DNA from: Pseudomonas poae
GTDB lineage: Bacteria; Pseudomonadota; Gammaproteobacteria; Pseudomonadales; Pseudomonadaceae
Reading direction: 5' to 3'
Assembly (NCBI GenBank): GCA_028869255.1
Contig: CP110972.1
Location: 5,184,001 to 5,248,000, forward strand
Length of the DNA: 64,000 nucleotides
This document shows, one piece after another, positions 1-7,847 of the stretch (within the stretch, counting starts at the first letter, position 1; every line of letters begins with the position of its first letter). The notes under the pieces were generated by a model, which was not told the DNA's origin, did not search any database, and saw only the letters and a program-made list of their open reading frames with translations. Position numbers and translations under genes: made by a program.

Positions 1-1784
1 GCCATATTCGCCGTGCCATCGATGTAGATGATCGCGTTCTCGGTATCGAAGACAAACAAGCGCGGGGTCGCCAGGCCCGTCTTGATGCCGAAGTCCGCCG
101 CCGCACAGTTGATCTTCACTTCCTTGTCGCCGAACAGGCGCCCGACTACGTAGTTGCCCACGTTGAGCCCGGCGATTTCCATCAGGCCACGACTGATGGC
201 GCCATCATTGATCAGCATTTTCAGGTCGCCGTTGGACGTGCCCAGCAGCGCCGCCACCGAGTTGCCGCGCCCGGAAATATCGGCGTCGCCGTTGAGTTCA
301 CCAAAGCTGGTTTTCATTGGTTCGAAGGTCGGGAACAGCTGCTTGAGCTTGAAGTTACGCGCAGTGAGTTTGGCGCGGCCTTCCATCGGCGTTGTGCGGC
401 CGTTCAGACGGATCTGGGCATCCAGCTTGCCGCCGGCCACGCCGAAACGCAGGGGCTCCAGGCTCAGTTCGCCGTCGTTAAGGACCAAGTGGGTGTAGAG
501 GTCGGTAAAGGGCAATTCGGCACTGTGCACGATGCGCTTGCCGGTGAATTCCACATCGGCATCCATGTCGCGCCAACGCTCGGTGCGGAACTCTTCCACC
601 GGCAGCACCTTGGTCGCCGGTTGTTTGCTTTCACCGCCACGGGCTTTTTGCTTGGCGTTGGAATCGGCGCCGATCAGGGGCGCGAGGTCAGTCATCAGCA
701 GTTGGTTGGACACCAGCGCACCACTGAGCTTGGGCCGTGGCTGGCTGGCGACATAGCTCAGGCTGCCATGGATGTCGCTATTGCCGATCTTGCCGTTGAA
801 GTTCTCGTAGGTGAATGAGGCACCGCTGGCTTCATGCAGTTTGGCGATCAGGTGACCGTCAGTGGAATAAGCCGGCGAATCCGGCAAGGTCACGCCGGTC
901 AGCGGGTAAAGATTGCCCAGGCTGGTGCCGGACAGCTTCAGACGCAGGTCCAGGGCGCCGAGGTTGAGCGGGTCGGTCAGGGTGCCGGCCAAGGCGATGC
1001 GGGTATCACCAATCTTGACCTGGGCTTGCAGCGGGAACGGCTTGGCCGCGTCCTGCAGGGCCAGCAGGCCGCCGATCTTGCCGCTGCCGTCGAGTTTCTG
1101 GCCGTGATACTGGCCTTTGACCTTGAGGCCAAACGCGTAGTCCTGCGGTGCCGAGCCTTTTTCCAGGGCTTTTTTGGCATCGGCATCGCCGACGATTTCG
1201 CCGAAGGGGATGGGTTTGCCCAGGGGGTCGATGATCACGTCCAACTGAGTCTTGAGGGTCTGGTCGTCGAGGGTCACGTGGCCTTTGTCGAAGCCGATGG
1301 CACCGATGTCCACCACCCAGTTGGAGGGTTCGGCGTTGGGGTCTTTGGGGTCGAACTTGAACGTCCAGTTGGCGCGGCCGTCGGCCAGGCGCTGCAAGTC
1401 GGCGCTGGGTTCGGTGAGGTCGATACGCGGGATCACCACGCGCTGCACCAGCAACGCCAGCGGCGAAATGCGCAGCTCGACCTTTTTCAGGGTGACCATC
1501 TGCGGTTTTTTCGACCAGTCGGGGTTGCCCAGGGTCAGGTCTTCGGCAATCACATGCGGCCAGGGCACCCAGGCGCGCCAGCCACCTTCATCGGGTTCAC
1601 GCGCCCACACCACGGCCAGGTTGCCATTGATGGCAAACGGGCGATGCAATTCTTCGGAGACCTTGGCATTGAGGGGCGGCTTGATGCGGTTCCAGTCAAA
1701 GAACACCAGGACCAGCACCACCACGGCGATTAACAGAACGAAGCTGGCGCAGCTCCAAACCACGATTTTACGAGTGCGCGTCAT
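1..1784 (-). CDS. AsmA family protein (C-terminus beyond window)
   Basis: A reading frame stays open from an ATG at 1784 to the left edge, giving 594 codons without a stop. It begins MTRTRKIVVW and has one N-terminal membrane segment (about residues 6-29, rich in V, L and F), followed by a long periplasmic beta-rich region. This is the layout of AsmA-like inner-membrane-anchored proteins linked to outer-membrane assembly and lipid transport. The phrase GWRAWVPWPHV and late motifs such as NDGAISRGLMEIAGLNVG fit the AsmA N- and C-terminal domains. The last part of the protein lies outside the window. The neighbour at 2131 is divergent, with 346 bp between them. The family assignment is good; the specific substrate is not known. 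Confidence 0.8.
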   Translation of the reverse strand, partial: MTRTRKIVVWSCASFVLLIAVVVLVLVFFDWNRIKPPLNAKVSEELHRPFAINGNLAVVWAREPDEGGWRAWVPWPHVIAEDLTLGNPDWSKKPQMVTLKKVELRISPLALLVQRVVIPRIDLTEPSADLQRLADGRANWTFKFDPKDPNAEPSNWVVDIGAIGFDKGHVTLDDQTLKTQLDVIIDPLGKPIPFGEIVGDADAKKALEKGSAPQDYAFGLKVKGQYHGQKLDGSGKIGGLLALQDAAKPFPLQAQVKIGDTRIALAGTLTDPLNLGALDLRLKLSGTSLGNLYPLTGVTLPDSPAYSTDGHLIAKLHEASGASFTYENFNGKIGNSDIHGSLSYVASQPRPKLSGALVSNQLLMTDLAPLIGADSNAKQKARGGESKQPATKVLPVEEFRTERWRDMDADVEFTGKRIVHSAELPFTDLYTHLVLNDGELSLEPLRFGVAGGKLDAQIRLNGRTTPMEGRAKLTARNFKLKQLFPTFEPMKTSFGELNGDADISGRGNSVAALLGTSNGDLKMLINDGAISRGLMEIAGLNVGNYVVGRLFGDKEVKINCAAADFGIKTGLATPRLFVFDTENAIIYIDGTANM

Positions 1785-2130
1785 TGCACAAAACTCCTCA
1801 ATACAAGTAGCAAAACTACAGCTTATAAGGCTACGACTGGCAAACCGCACGGGGGTTTAACTCGATCGCCGATTTAGTCGCAAAAAGCCATTTTCCTGAT
1901 CGATCAGGCAGATTCCGATCATCAACGGCGCACCATTGTTACCCAGGTTCGTGTCGAAAATACCCACCTCGGTGCAAAACCGCGGGCTTGAGAGGCCCGT
2001 TCTAGAGCCTCTCTGCGGAACAATCAATTCTGTTGATTATTACCATTGTGTTTATGAACTTTTATATCGACTTATCAAGAGTAGCATTAGCCCTGTACCC
2101 ACTTTATCGCCCTCCCAAGGAGCAACTCTC
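1785..2130. other. Divergent intergenic region, no gene seen
   Basis: These 346 bp separate the AsmA-type gene (minus) from the small repeat protein (plus). No coding frame, tRNA or REP element is visible. The part next to 2131 is AT-rich (about 2020-2090) and probably holds the promoter of the downstream gene. The AAGGAGC ribosome binding site at about 2117 precedes the ATG at 2131. Confidence 0.5.
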
Positions 2131-2502
2131 ATGAAACGCCAAATACTCGCTACCGCCCTGTTATCCATCCTGGCTTCCAGCGCCTTTGCCCTGCCAGCCG
2201 CAGAACAAGCCATCCCACAGAACAAAGCGCAAGCCGTTCAATCCAGCCAGACCCTGGCTCGCAGCGGTTCGCAAGAAGAAGAAAACCGTGACTACGCCAA
2301 AGGCGCCGTTGCAGAAAATGGTTCGGAACACGCCAACAAACGCGCCTACACCGAAGGCGTTGCAGAAGGTGGCCGTGATCGCCTGGAACAGAAAGGCCTG
2401 GTTGAAGGCGGCGCTGAACAGACCCAGAACCGTGAATACGCCCAAGGTCTTGCCGAAGGTGGTTCCGACACCTTGAATGACCTGCACCGCGCACAGAGCT
2501 AA
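2131..2502 (+). CDS. Small exported protein with YA.G.AEGG repeats, function unknown
   Basis: The protein has 123 residues. A frame extends upstream, but the ATG at 2131 has AAGGAGC about 8 bases upstream and starts a clear signal peptide (MKRQILATALLSILASSAFA), so it is the likely start. The mature part is hydrophilic and carries degenerate repeats: RDYAKGAVAENG, RAYTEGVAEGG, KGLVEGGAEQ and REYAQGLAEGG, spaced roughly 15-19 residues apart. It has no cysteines and no enzyme motif. It is monocistronic, with a strong terminator 16 bp after the stop. The repeats suggest a structural or binding role in the periplasm, but this is inference. Confidence 0.75.
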   Translation: MKRQILATALLSILASSAFALPAAEQAIPQNKAQAVQSSQTLARSGSQEEENRDYAKGAVAENGSEHANKRAYTEGVAEGGRDRLEQKGLVEGGAEQTQNREYAQGLAEGGSDTLNDLHRAQS

Positions 2503-2517
2503 CCCGTGGTGGCCCAC

Positions 2518-2547
2518 AAAAAAGCCCGATCAGCCGATCGGGCTTTT
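2518..2547 (+). terminator. Rho-independent terminator
   Basis: A perfect 11-bp stem (AAAGCCCGATC pairing with GATCGGGCTTT) closes a 4-base AGCC loop at 2521-2546. It directly follows the stop of the 2131-2502 gene, and a further T tract lies a few bases on. Confidence 0.85.
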
Positions 2548-2643
2548 GACTTTTTGTAGAATGCCCTCCCCGCCAAGTTCGACGCCAACGAAGCTGTTTT
2601 GCTAGAGTGCAGCGCTGTACTTGTCGACTAAGCCTGCCCGCCA

Positions 2644-3276
2644 ATGCTGCCCCGCGCCGAACAGAAGCAACAGACCCGCCTCGCCTTGATGGACGCAGCC
2701 CGCCATCTGATGGAGTGTGGCCGTGGGTTCGGCAGCCTGAGCCTGCGCGAAGTGGCCAAGACGGCCGGTATCGTACCCACCGGTTTCTATCGCCATTTCG
2801 CCGACATGGATCAGCTCGGCCTGGTACTGGTGAGCGAAGTGGGCCAGACTTTTCGCGCCACGATCCGCCTGGTGCGCCACAACGAATTCGTGATGGGCGG
2901 CATTATCGATGCCTCCGTGCGGATCTTTCTCGATGTGGTGTCGGCCAACCGTTCGCAATTCCTGTTCCTGGCCCGCGAGCAATACGGCGGCTGCCTGGCC
3001 GTGCGCCAAGCCATCGGCGCCTTGCGCGAAGACATCACCAGCGACCTGGCGGCCGACCTCACGTTGATGCCCAAGCTCCAGCACCTGGACGCCGAAGGCT
3101 TGCATGTGATGGCCGACCTGATCGTCAAGAGCGTGTTCGCCACCCTCCCCGACATTATCGACCCACCTGCCCAAGCCTTGCCTGCCCACCTCACGCCCCA
3201 GGCGAAAATCACCCAGCAACTGCGTTTTATCTTTATCGGCCTCAAGCATTGGCAAGGCCTGGGCAGCACCGAGTAA
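2644..3276 (+). CDS. desT: TetR-family regulator of the DesT/FabR type
   Basis: The protein has 210 residues. The N-terminal helix-turn-helix reads SLSLREVAKTAGIVPTGFYRHF at about residues 35-56, the signature of FabR/DesT regulators, followed by a ligand-binding domain with FLFLAREQYGGCLAVRQAI. In P. aeruginosa DesT senses the acyl-CoA saturation state and represses the desCB desaturase operon. It lies immediately before ureE there, as it nearly does here. No desB or desC homologue is in this window, so its target genes must lie elsewhere or differ. The ribosome binding site before the ATG is weak. Orthology is inferred from sequence resemblance and gene order. Confidence 0.75.
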   Translation: MLPRAEQKQQTRLALMDAARHLMECGRGFGSLSLREVAKTAGIVPTGFYRHFADMDQLGLVLVSEVGQTFRATIRLVRHNEFVMGGIIDASVRIFLDVVSANRSQFLFLAREQYGGCLAVRQAIGALREDITSDLAADLTLMPKLQHLDAEGLHVMADLIVKSVFATLPDIIDPPAQALPAHLTPQAKITQQLRFIFIGLKHWQGLGSTE

Positions 3277-3281
3277 GCCGA

Positions 3282-3773
3282 TCAGCCCGCGCTGTGGAAG
3301 CGTTTGGCGCTGGTGTAATGCTGCTTCCAGTAGTTGCTGTTCAGCGAATCGATGCGCACGCGCTTGCCGGTGCTGGGTGAATGGATAAATTTGCCTTTGC
3401 CGATATACAGGCCGACATGGCTGACCTGCCCGCGTCCATTACCCTTGAAAAACACCGCGTCACCGGGCTTGAGCGCCTCGCGCCGGATGGTCGCAGCGCT
3501 TGAGCGATGCATTTGCGAGGTGGTGCGCGGCAAACGGATATTGGCTTCAGTCTTGAACAGATAGACCAGGAAGCTGCTGCAATCAAACCCCTGTTCCACC
3601 GAGGTGCCGCCACCCTTGTAAGGCGTACCGAGCAACTCGTGGGCGCGGTCGATCACATTGTTGATAGCCGGTGGTTGAGCCTCAAAGGCCACATGGCTTG
3701 GCAGGTTGGCCGAAGCGCGGGTGATGACCAGGGCCAGGCTGACAAGCAGTACACAGCAAATTGACTTGAGCAT
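3282..3773 (-). CDS. NlpC/P60 family peptidoglycan hydrolase
   Basis: The protein has 163 residues and an N-terminal hydrophobic signal segment (LKSICCVLLVSLALVITRASA). The NlpC/P60 core follows. The catalytic Cys is in FDCSSFLVYLF (about residue 65), the catalytic His in SHVGLYIG (about residue 118) and the third polar residue in KFIHSP. These enzymes cut gamma-D-Glu-meso-DAP type bonds in the cell wall. A cysteine lies early in the signal region, but no clean lipobox can be asserted. It converges on the TetR gene with only 5 bp between stops. Its 5' side faces the ureE promoter region. Confidence 0.85.
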   Translation of the reverse strand: MLKSICCVLLVSLALVITRASANLPSHVAFEAQPPAINNVIDRAHELLGTPYKGGGTSVEQGFDCSSFLVYLFKTEANIRLPRTTSQMHRSSAATIRREALKPGDAVFFKGNGRGQVSHVGLYIGKGKFIHSPSTGKRVRIDSLNSNYWKQHYTSAKRFHSAG

Positions 3774-3905
3774 GATAAACGTCGCAGTGAATTAAACACG
3801 GCGCGTAGATTAATAAAACGACATGTAACGCAATGAACGCCGATTCCTGCGATCACGTAGGACAAGTCCTAAAACGCCCACAGCAGGTGCACCCCATCAT
3901 TAGAC

Positions 3906-3921
3906 GCACCAAATCAGTGCA
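3906..3921. promoter_or_regulatory. NtrC-like binding site upstream of ureE
   Basis: GCACCAAATCAGTGCA matches the NtrC dyad (GCACYA-N3-TRGTGC) with one half-site change. A further GGTGCACC palindrome lies upstream at 3886-3893. The site is about 100 bp upstream of the sigma54 promoter at 3999-4014, a usual enhancer distance. NtrC control is inference from motif and position. Confidence 0.55.
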
Positions 3922-3998
3922 ATGCATCCATCTCCTTCTGCCCCCTTTAGTGGCGCCAACGCAACCGCCTACAGGCAATTCCTACCCCCCAGCAGGGT

Positions 3999-4014
3999 TG
4001 GCAAGCCCCTTGCT
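3999..4014 (+). promoter_or_regulatory. Sigma54 (RpoN) promoter of ureEFG-hupE
   Basis: TGGCAAGCCCCTTGCT fits the -24/-12 consensus TGGCACG-N4-TTGCW with one mismatch. It has the invariant GG (4000-4001) and GC (4012-4013) separated by 10 bases. The ureE ATG is 36 bp downstream, so the transcript would start near 4025. Nitrogen control of urease by RpoN and NtrC is known in enteric bacteria and pseudomonads, which supports the reading. Confidence 0.7.
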
Positions 4015-4050
4015 CTAAGTCTTTCATCGCTCATAGCTGGAAGATTTCTG

Positions 4051-4551
4051 ATGCTGGTGATCCACCGCCGAATCGCCCCCCAAGCCCTCTGGGACGCTGA
4101 GTTGCTGCTGAATTTCGAAGCACGCAGCAAAAGCCGACTGCGCTGTTTCAGTGCCGACGGTGAAGACGTCGGCCTTTTCCTGGAGCGTGGCCAGCCGCCG
4201 CTGCACGATGGCGAATGCCTGCAGGCCGAAGACGGACGCGTCGTATGCGTCAAAGCGCGCCCTGAACACCTGCTGCACGTCACCTGCAGTAATGCCTTCG
4301 AACTGACCCGCGCCGCCTATCACCTGGGCAATCGCCATGTGGCGTTGCAAGTCGGGGATGGCTGGTTGCGCCTGCTCGATGATTACGTGCTCAAGGCGAT
4401 GCTTGAGCAATTGGGCGCTCACACCGAGACCATCGAGGCCCCGTTCCAGCCGGAACACGGGGCCTACGGGGGCGGCCATCATCATTCACGCCACGGCGAT
4501 GAAGACTTCAACTACCCGCCCAAACTGCACCAGTTCGGCGTGCGTCTATGA
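4051..4551 (+). CDS. ureE: Urease accessory protein UreE (nickel chaperone)
   Basis: The protein has 166 residues, the usual UreE length. It delivers Ni2+ to the UreD-UreF-UreG complex that activates apo-urease. The N-terminal peptide-binding domain contains DGEDVGLFLERG. The C-terminal metal domain contains AYHLGNRHVALQV with the conserved metal-binding His, and ends with a short His-rich stretch (GHHHSRHGDED). The ATG at 4051 is chosen because it starts at the canonical N-terminus (MLVIHRR) just downstream of the sigma54 promoter. Its stop overlaps the ureF start (ATGA), so the two are translationally coupled. The urease structural genes are not in this window. Confidence 0.93.
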   Translation: MLVIHRRIAPQALWDAELLLNFEARSKSRLRCFSADGEDVGLFLERGQPPLHDGECLQAEDGRVVCVKARPEHLLHVTCSNAFELTRAAYHLGNRHVALQVGDGWLRLLDDYVLKAMLEQLGAHTETIEAPFQPEHGAYGGGHHHSRHGDEDFNYPPKLHQFGVRL

Positions 4552-5222
4552 ACCCAGCCTGGGCGTTGCTGCGTCTGGCCAGCCCGCAATTGCCGATTGG
4601 CGGCTACAGCTATTCCCAAGGGCTGGAAATGGCCGTGGAAAACGCCCGTGTCCATGACGCCGCCAGCGCTCGACGCTGGATCAGCGACCAATTGCTGCTA
4701 AACCTGGCGCGCTTTGAAGCGCCGTTGCTGCTCGCCCACTGCCGCGCCGCCGCCGAGCAGCGCTGGCCGCGCCTGACCCAGCTGTGCGAAGAGCACCGCG
4801 CCAGCCGCGAGACCCGCGAGCTGTATCAGGAGAGCCGGCAGATGGGCTACTCCCTGCAGCAACTGCTCAATGGCCTGCCGGAACTCGACGCCGCCGCGCG
4901 TGATTTTCTGCAGCAGCACAGCGAGCCGCACCTGGCCCTGGGTTGGGCGCTGGCGGCGCGGGCCTGGCAGATCAGCCCCGACGACGCCCTCGCCGCCTGG
5001 CTCTGGAGCTGGTTGGAAAACCAATTGGCCGTGCTGATGAAAACCCTGCCCCTGGGCCAGCAAGCCGCGCAACGCCTGACCAGTGAACTGCTGCCGCTGC
5101 TGCAACAGGCGCAGCAGGACGCAGGCCGTATCGACCCCCAGCATTTCGGCAGCGCCGCCTTTGGCCTGTCCCTGGCGTGCATGGCGCATGAGCGCCAGTA
5201 CAGCCGCCTGTTCCGTTCCTAG
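4548..5222 (+). CDS. ureF: Urease accessory protein UreF
   Basis: The protein has 224 residues, a normal length. It is all-helical and forms the UreD-UreF platform that gates GTP hydrolysis by UreG during nickel insertion. The N-terminal signature [18 protein letters not shown] (residues about 9-26) is diagnostic. The start overlaps ureE by 4 bases, and ureG follows after 22 bp. Confidence 0.93.
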   Translation: MNPAWALLRLASPQLPIGGYSYSQGLEMAVENARVHDAASARRWISDQLLLNLARFEAPLLLAHCRAAAEQRWPRLTQLCEEHRASRETRELYQESRQMGYSLQQLLNGLPELDAAARDFLQQHSEPHLALGWALAARAWQISPDDALAAWLWSWLENQLAVLMKTLPLGQQAAQRLTSELLPLLQQAQQDAGRIDPQHFGSAAFGLSLACMAHERQYSRLFRS

Positions 5223-5244
5223 GGCTTTTTTTGGAGATGCATAT

Positions 5245-5859
5245 ATGAACACCCAACCTCTGCGCGTCGGCATCGGCGGCCCGGTAGGCTCCGGCAAAAC
5301 CGCGCTGACCCTGGCCCTGTGCCTCGCCCTGCGCGACCGCTACAACCTGGCGGTAGTGACCAACGACATCTACACCCGCGAAGACGCCGATTTCCTGGTG
5401 CGTAACCAGGCTCTGGCGCCGGAGCGCATCATCGGCGTGGAAACCGGCGGCTGCCCGCACACGGCGATCCGAGAAGACGCCTCGATCAACCTCGAAGCCG
5501 TAGACCAACTCAACCGCCGCTTCCCCGGCCTCGACCTGATTCTGGTGGAGTCCGGTGGCGACAACCTCTCGGCCACCTTCAGCCCGGAACTGTCGGACCT
5601 GACCATCTACGTGATCGATGTGTCGGCCGGCGACAAGCTGCCGCGCAAGGGCGGGCCCGGTATTTGCAAATCCGACCTGCTGGTGATCAACAAGATCGAC
5701 CTCGCGCCCCTGGTTGGCGCTTCGCTGGAGCTGATGAACAGCGACACCCAGCGCATGCGCAACGGCAAACCGTTTGTGTTCAGCAACCAGAAAACCGGGG
5801 TCGGCCTGGAAGAGATCGTCGCCTTTATCGAACGCCAGGGTCTGCTGACCGCTGCCTGA
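5245..5859 (+). CDS. ureG: Urease accessory GTPase UreG
   Basis: The protein has 204 residues. This SIMIBI-class GTPase energises nickel delivery to urease. The P-loop [11 protein letters not shown] is at residues about 10-20. The Cys-Pro-His nickel site ([11 protein letters not shown]) and the NKID guanine-specificity motif are present, and [15 protein letters not shown] is the family signature. The ATG at 5245 has TTTGGAG about 8 bases upstream. It is the third gene of the ureEFG operon. Confidence 0.95.
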   Translation: MNTQPLRVGIGGPVGSGKTALTLALCLALRDRYNLAVVTNDIYTREDADFLVRNQALAPERIIGVETGGCPHTAIREDASINLEAVDQLNRRFPGLDLILVESGGDNLSATFSPELSDLTIYVIDVSAGDKLPRKGGPGICKSDLLVINKIDLAPLVGASLELMNSDTQRMRNGKPFVFSNQKTGVGLEEIVAFIERQGLLTAA

Positions 5860-5880
5860 TCAACCCCAAGGAACCTGTCC

Positions 5881-6453
5881 ATGAGCCTCAACAAACTCTT
5901 CGCAGCCGCGGCCTTGCTGCTCACCCCCGCCCTGGCCTTCGCTCACCCGGGCCACGGCGACAACGGCCTGTTTGCCGGTATCAGCCACCCCCTGAGCGGG
6001 ATCGACCACTTGCTGGCCATGGTCGCGGTCGGCTTGTGGGCCGCACAACAAAAAGGCGCAGCGCGCTGGGCCCTGCCCTGCACCTTTGTCGGCACCATGC
6101 TGATCGGCGGCGTGCTGGGTTTTGAAGGGCTGCAATTGCCAGCGCTGGAAAGCGGGATTGCTGCCTCGGTGCTGGCCCTGGGCCTGGCCGTGGCGCTGGC
6201 GGTGCGTCCGCCGTTGTTCATGGCGGTAGGCGCCACGGCGCTGTTTGCACTGTTCCACGGTGTGGCGCATGGTTTGGAGCTGCCGGACATGTCCAGCCCT
6301 TGGGCGTATGCCGCAGGTTTCGTCGGCGCAACCGCCGTGTTGCACGCCGCCGGCTATGCCGTGGTGCGCTTCCTGCCGTCTGCGGCAGCGCCGTTGGTGC
6401 GGATTGCCGGGGCGGCCTCGGCGGCGACTGGGGTGTGGCTGCTGGCAGGTTGA
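5881..6453 (+). CDS. ureJ: HupE/UreJ family nickel transporter
   Basis: The protein has 190 residues. A signal-like N-terminus (FAAAALLLTPALAFA) is followed by HPGHGD and by the family motif SHPLSGIDHLLAMVAVGLWA. Further transmembrane segments follow, including one with ALFALFHGVAHG. HupE/UreJ proteins are small membrane permeases thought to import Ni2+ for urease or hydrogenase. It follows ureG by 21 bp on the same strand, so it is probably co-transcribed and feeds nickel to UreE. The position within a ure operon favours the name ureJ over hupE. Confidence 0.88.
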   Translation: MSLNKLFAAAALLLTPALAFAHPGHGDNGLFAGISHPLSGIDHLLAMVAVGLWAAQQKGAARWALPCTFVGTMLIGGVLGFEGLQLPALESGIAASVLALGLAVALAVRPPLFMAVGATALFALFHGVAHGLELPDMSSPWAYAAGFVGATAVLHAAGYAVVRFLPSAAAPLVRIAGAASAATGVWLLAG

Positions 6454-6474
6454 TTCGCGGCGCTGCTTAAGGCC

Positions 6475-6545
6475 CCTTCGCGAGCAAGCCCGCTCCCACA
6501 CTTGGAATGCGTTCCAAGTGTGGGAGCGGGCTTGCTCGCGAAAGC
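6475..6545. repeat. REP doublet (GCGAGCAAGCCCGCTCCCAC type)
   Basis: Two inverted copies of a REP unit (CTTCGCGAGCAAGCCCGCTC and its complement) flank a short palindromic spacer (TTGGAATGCGTTCCAA). Together they make a large potential hairpin between ureJ and the AGE-family gene. The same unit recurs at 7741, 14389 and 22275. Confidence 0.9.
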
Positions 6546-6618
6546 GGTAGCACAGACACCACCAATCCCAAGCCTGATACCATGCGCGCCTACACCCCTG
6601 CCGTGACGACGCCAGCCA

Positions 6619-7728
6619 ATGCCCACTGCTTCCCCACCCGCCTTGAACACCGTGCTTACGCACTTCCACAGCCTGATCGTGCCGCTATGGCAGGGCCCGG
6701 GCTGGAATGCCGAAATGGCGTTGCCCTATGAGGCGCTGGACGCCGACCACCGGCCGTTGCCCCCACAACGCTACCGCGCCATGGCCTGCGCCCGGCAGCT
6801 GTACCTGTTCGCCAGCCTGATCGGCGCGCCCGGCGCCGAGTTTGCCGACGAGCGTGCAGCGGCGTTGTTCCGCTCGCTGCAACGGCATTTCCACGACGCC
6901 GAGCACGGTGGCTGGTTCTACAGCATCGATGCCGGCGGCCAGCCGCTGGACAAGCGCAAAGACCTCTACACCCACGCCTTCATCATCTTCGCCTGTGCCC
7001 ATTACTGGGCCAAGGTGCGTGAGCCGCTGGTGGAGTCGGTGCTCGACGCCGCCCTGGAAGTGGTCGCCCAGCGTTTCGCCACCGGCGACGGCCTGTACGA
7101 AGCCGTCCTGGAACGCAACTGGTCGTCGCTCAAGTCCGGCCCACTGCAAAACCCGCTGATGCACCTGGCCGAAGGCTTCCTCGCCACGTTGGCCGTGCGT
7201 GAAGACCCCATAACCCAGGACGCCCTGCTGGACCTGGCCAACGCGATGCAGAAGCGCTTCATCGACCGCCAGCACGGCGTGATGATGGAAAAACCGCTGG
7301 GCGCTGTGGATAACTGGTTCGAGCCGGGGCACCAGTTCGAATGGTTCTTTTTGCTGGAGTCTTCCGAGGTACTGCGCGGCACCCCGCTGCACGCCTCGCT
7401 GACACGGGCGTTTGCCTATGCCGAACTCAAGGGCGTGGATACCACCAGCGGCGCGGTCAGCGGCATGCTCGCGCTGGACGGCAGCGTACGCGATGGCACC
7501 CAGCGCATCTGGGCCCAGGCCGAATACCTGCGGGCCCTGACCTTGCGCCCTGGCAGTGAAGCCGTGTTGCAGCGCCAGTTGCTGGCGCTGCAAGAGCATT
7601 TCCTGCATGAGAAGGGCTGGAATGAATGCCTGGATGCCAAGGGAGCGGTGAGTCGGCGGGATATGCCTTCTACCACCCCCTATCATTTGGCGACTTGCTA
7701 TCAGGGGCTGATCCAGCATCTCGGCTGA
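6619..7728 (+). CDS. AGE family epimerase/isomerase
   Basis: The protein has 369 residues, a full (alpha/alpha)6-barrel sugar isomerase of the N-acylglucosamine 2-epimerase superfamily. Family motifs appear in order: RYRAMACARQLYLFA near the N-terminus, GGWFYSID, KDLYTHAF, NPLMHLAEG, WFEPGHQFEWFFLLE, RIWAQAEYLRAL and STTPYHL. Pseudomonas members of similar size isomerise mannose or other hexoses to the ketose; the exact substrate cannot be told from sequence. The ATG at 6619 is the first plausible start, with a poor ribosome binding site. The gene is bounded on both sides by REP doublets and appears monocistronic. Confidence 0.85.
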   Translation: MPTASPPALNTVLTHFHSLIVPLWQGPGWNAEMALPYEALDADHRPLPPQRYRAMACARQLYLFASLIGAPGAEFADERAAALFRSLQRHFHDAEHGGWFYSIDAGGQPLDKRKDLYTHAFIIFACAHYWAKVREPLVESVLDAALEVVAQRFATGDGLYEAVLERNWSSLKSGPLQNPLMHLAEGFLATLAVREDPITQDALLDLANAMQKRFIDRQHGVMMEKPLGAVDNWFEPGHQFEWFFLLESSEVLRGTPLHASLTRAFAYAELKGVDTTSGAVSGMLALDGSVRDGTQRIWAQAEYLRALTLRPGSEAVLQRQLLALQEHFLHEKGWNECLDAKGAVSRRDMPSTTPYHLATCYQGLIQHLG

Positions 7729-7740
7729 TTTTCAGGGCCA

Positions 7741-7825
7741 CTTCGCGAGCAAGCCCGCTCCCACATTCGACCGTATTCCAAAGGTAGGACGCGGTTAAAT
7801 GTGGGAGCGGGCTTGCTCGCGAAAG
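7741..7825. repeat. REP doublet (GCGAGCAAGCCCGCTCCCAC type)
   Basis: Inverted copies of CTTCGCGAGCAAGCCCGCTC and its complement are separated by about 35 bp. The doublet lies between the convergent AGE-family and CDF genes. Confidence 0.9.
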
Positions 7826-7847
7826 GCTCACCTCGGTCTACCTGACC

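Noticed and set aside
834..1733. Long plus-strand open frame over the AsmA-type gene
   Set aside because: It is antisense to a continuous, domain-bearing minus-strand frame and encodes low-complexity Gln/Gly/Val-rich sequence typical of shadow frames in GC-rich DNA.
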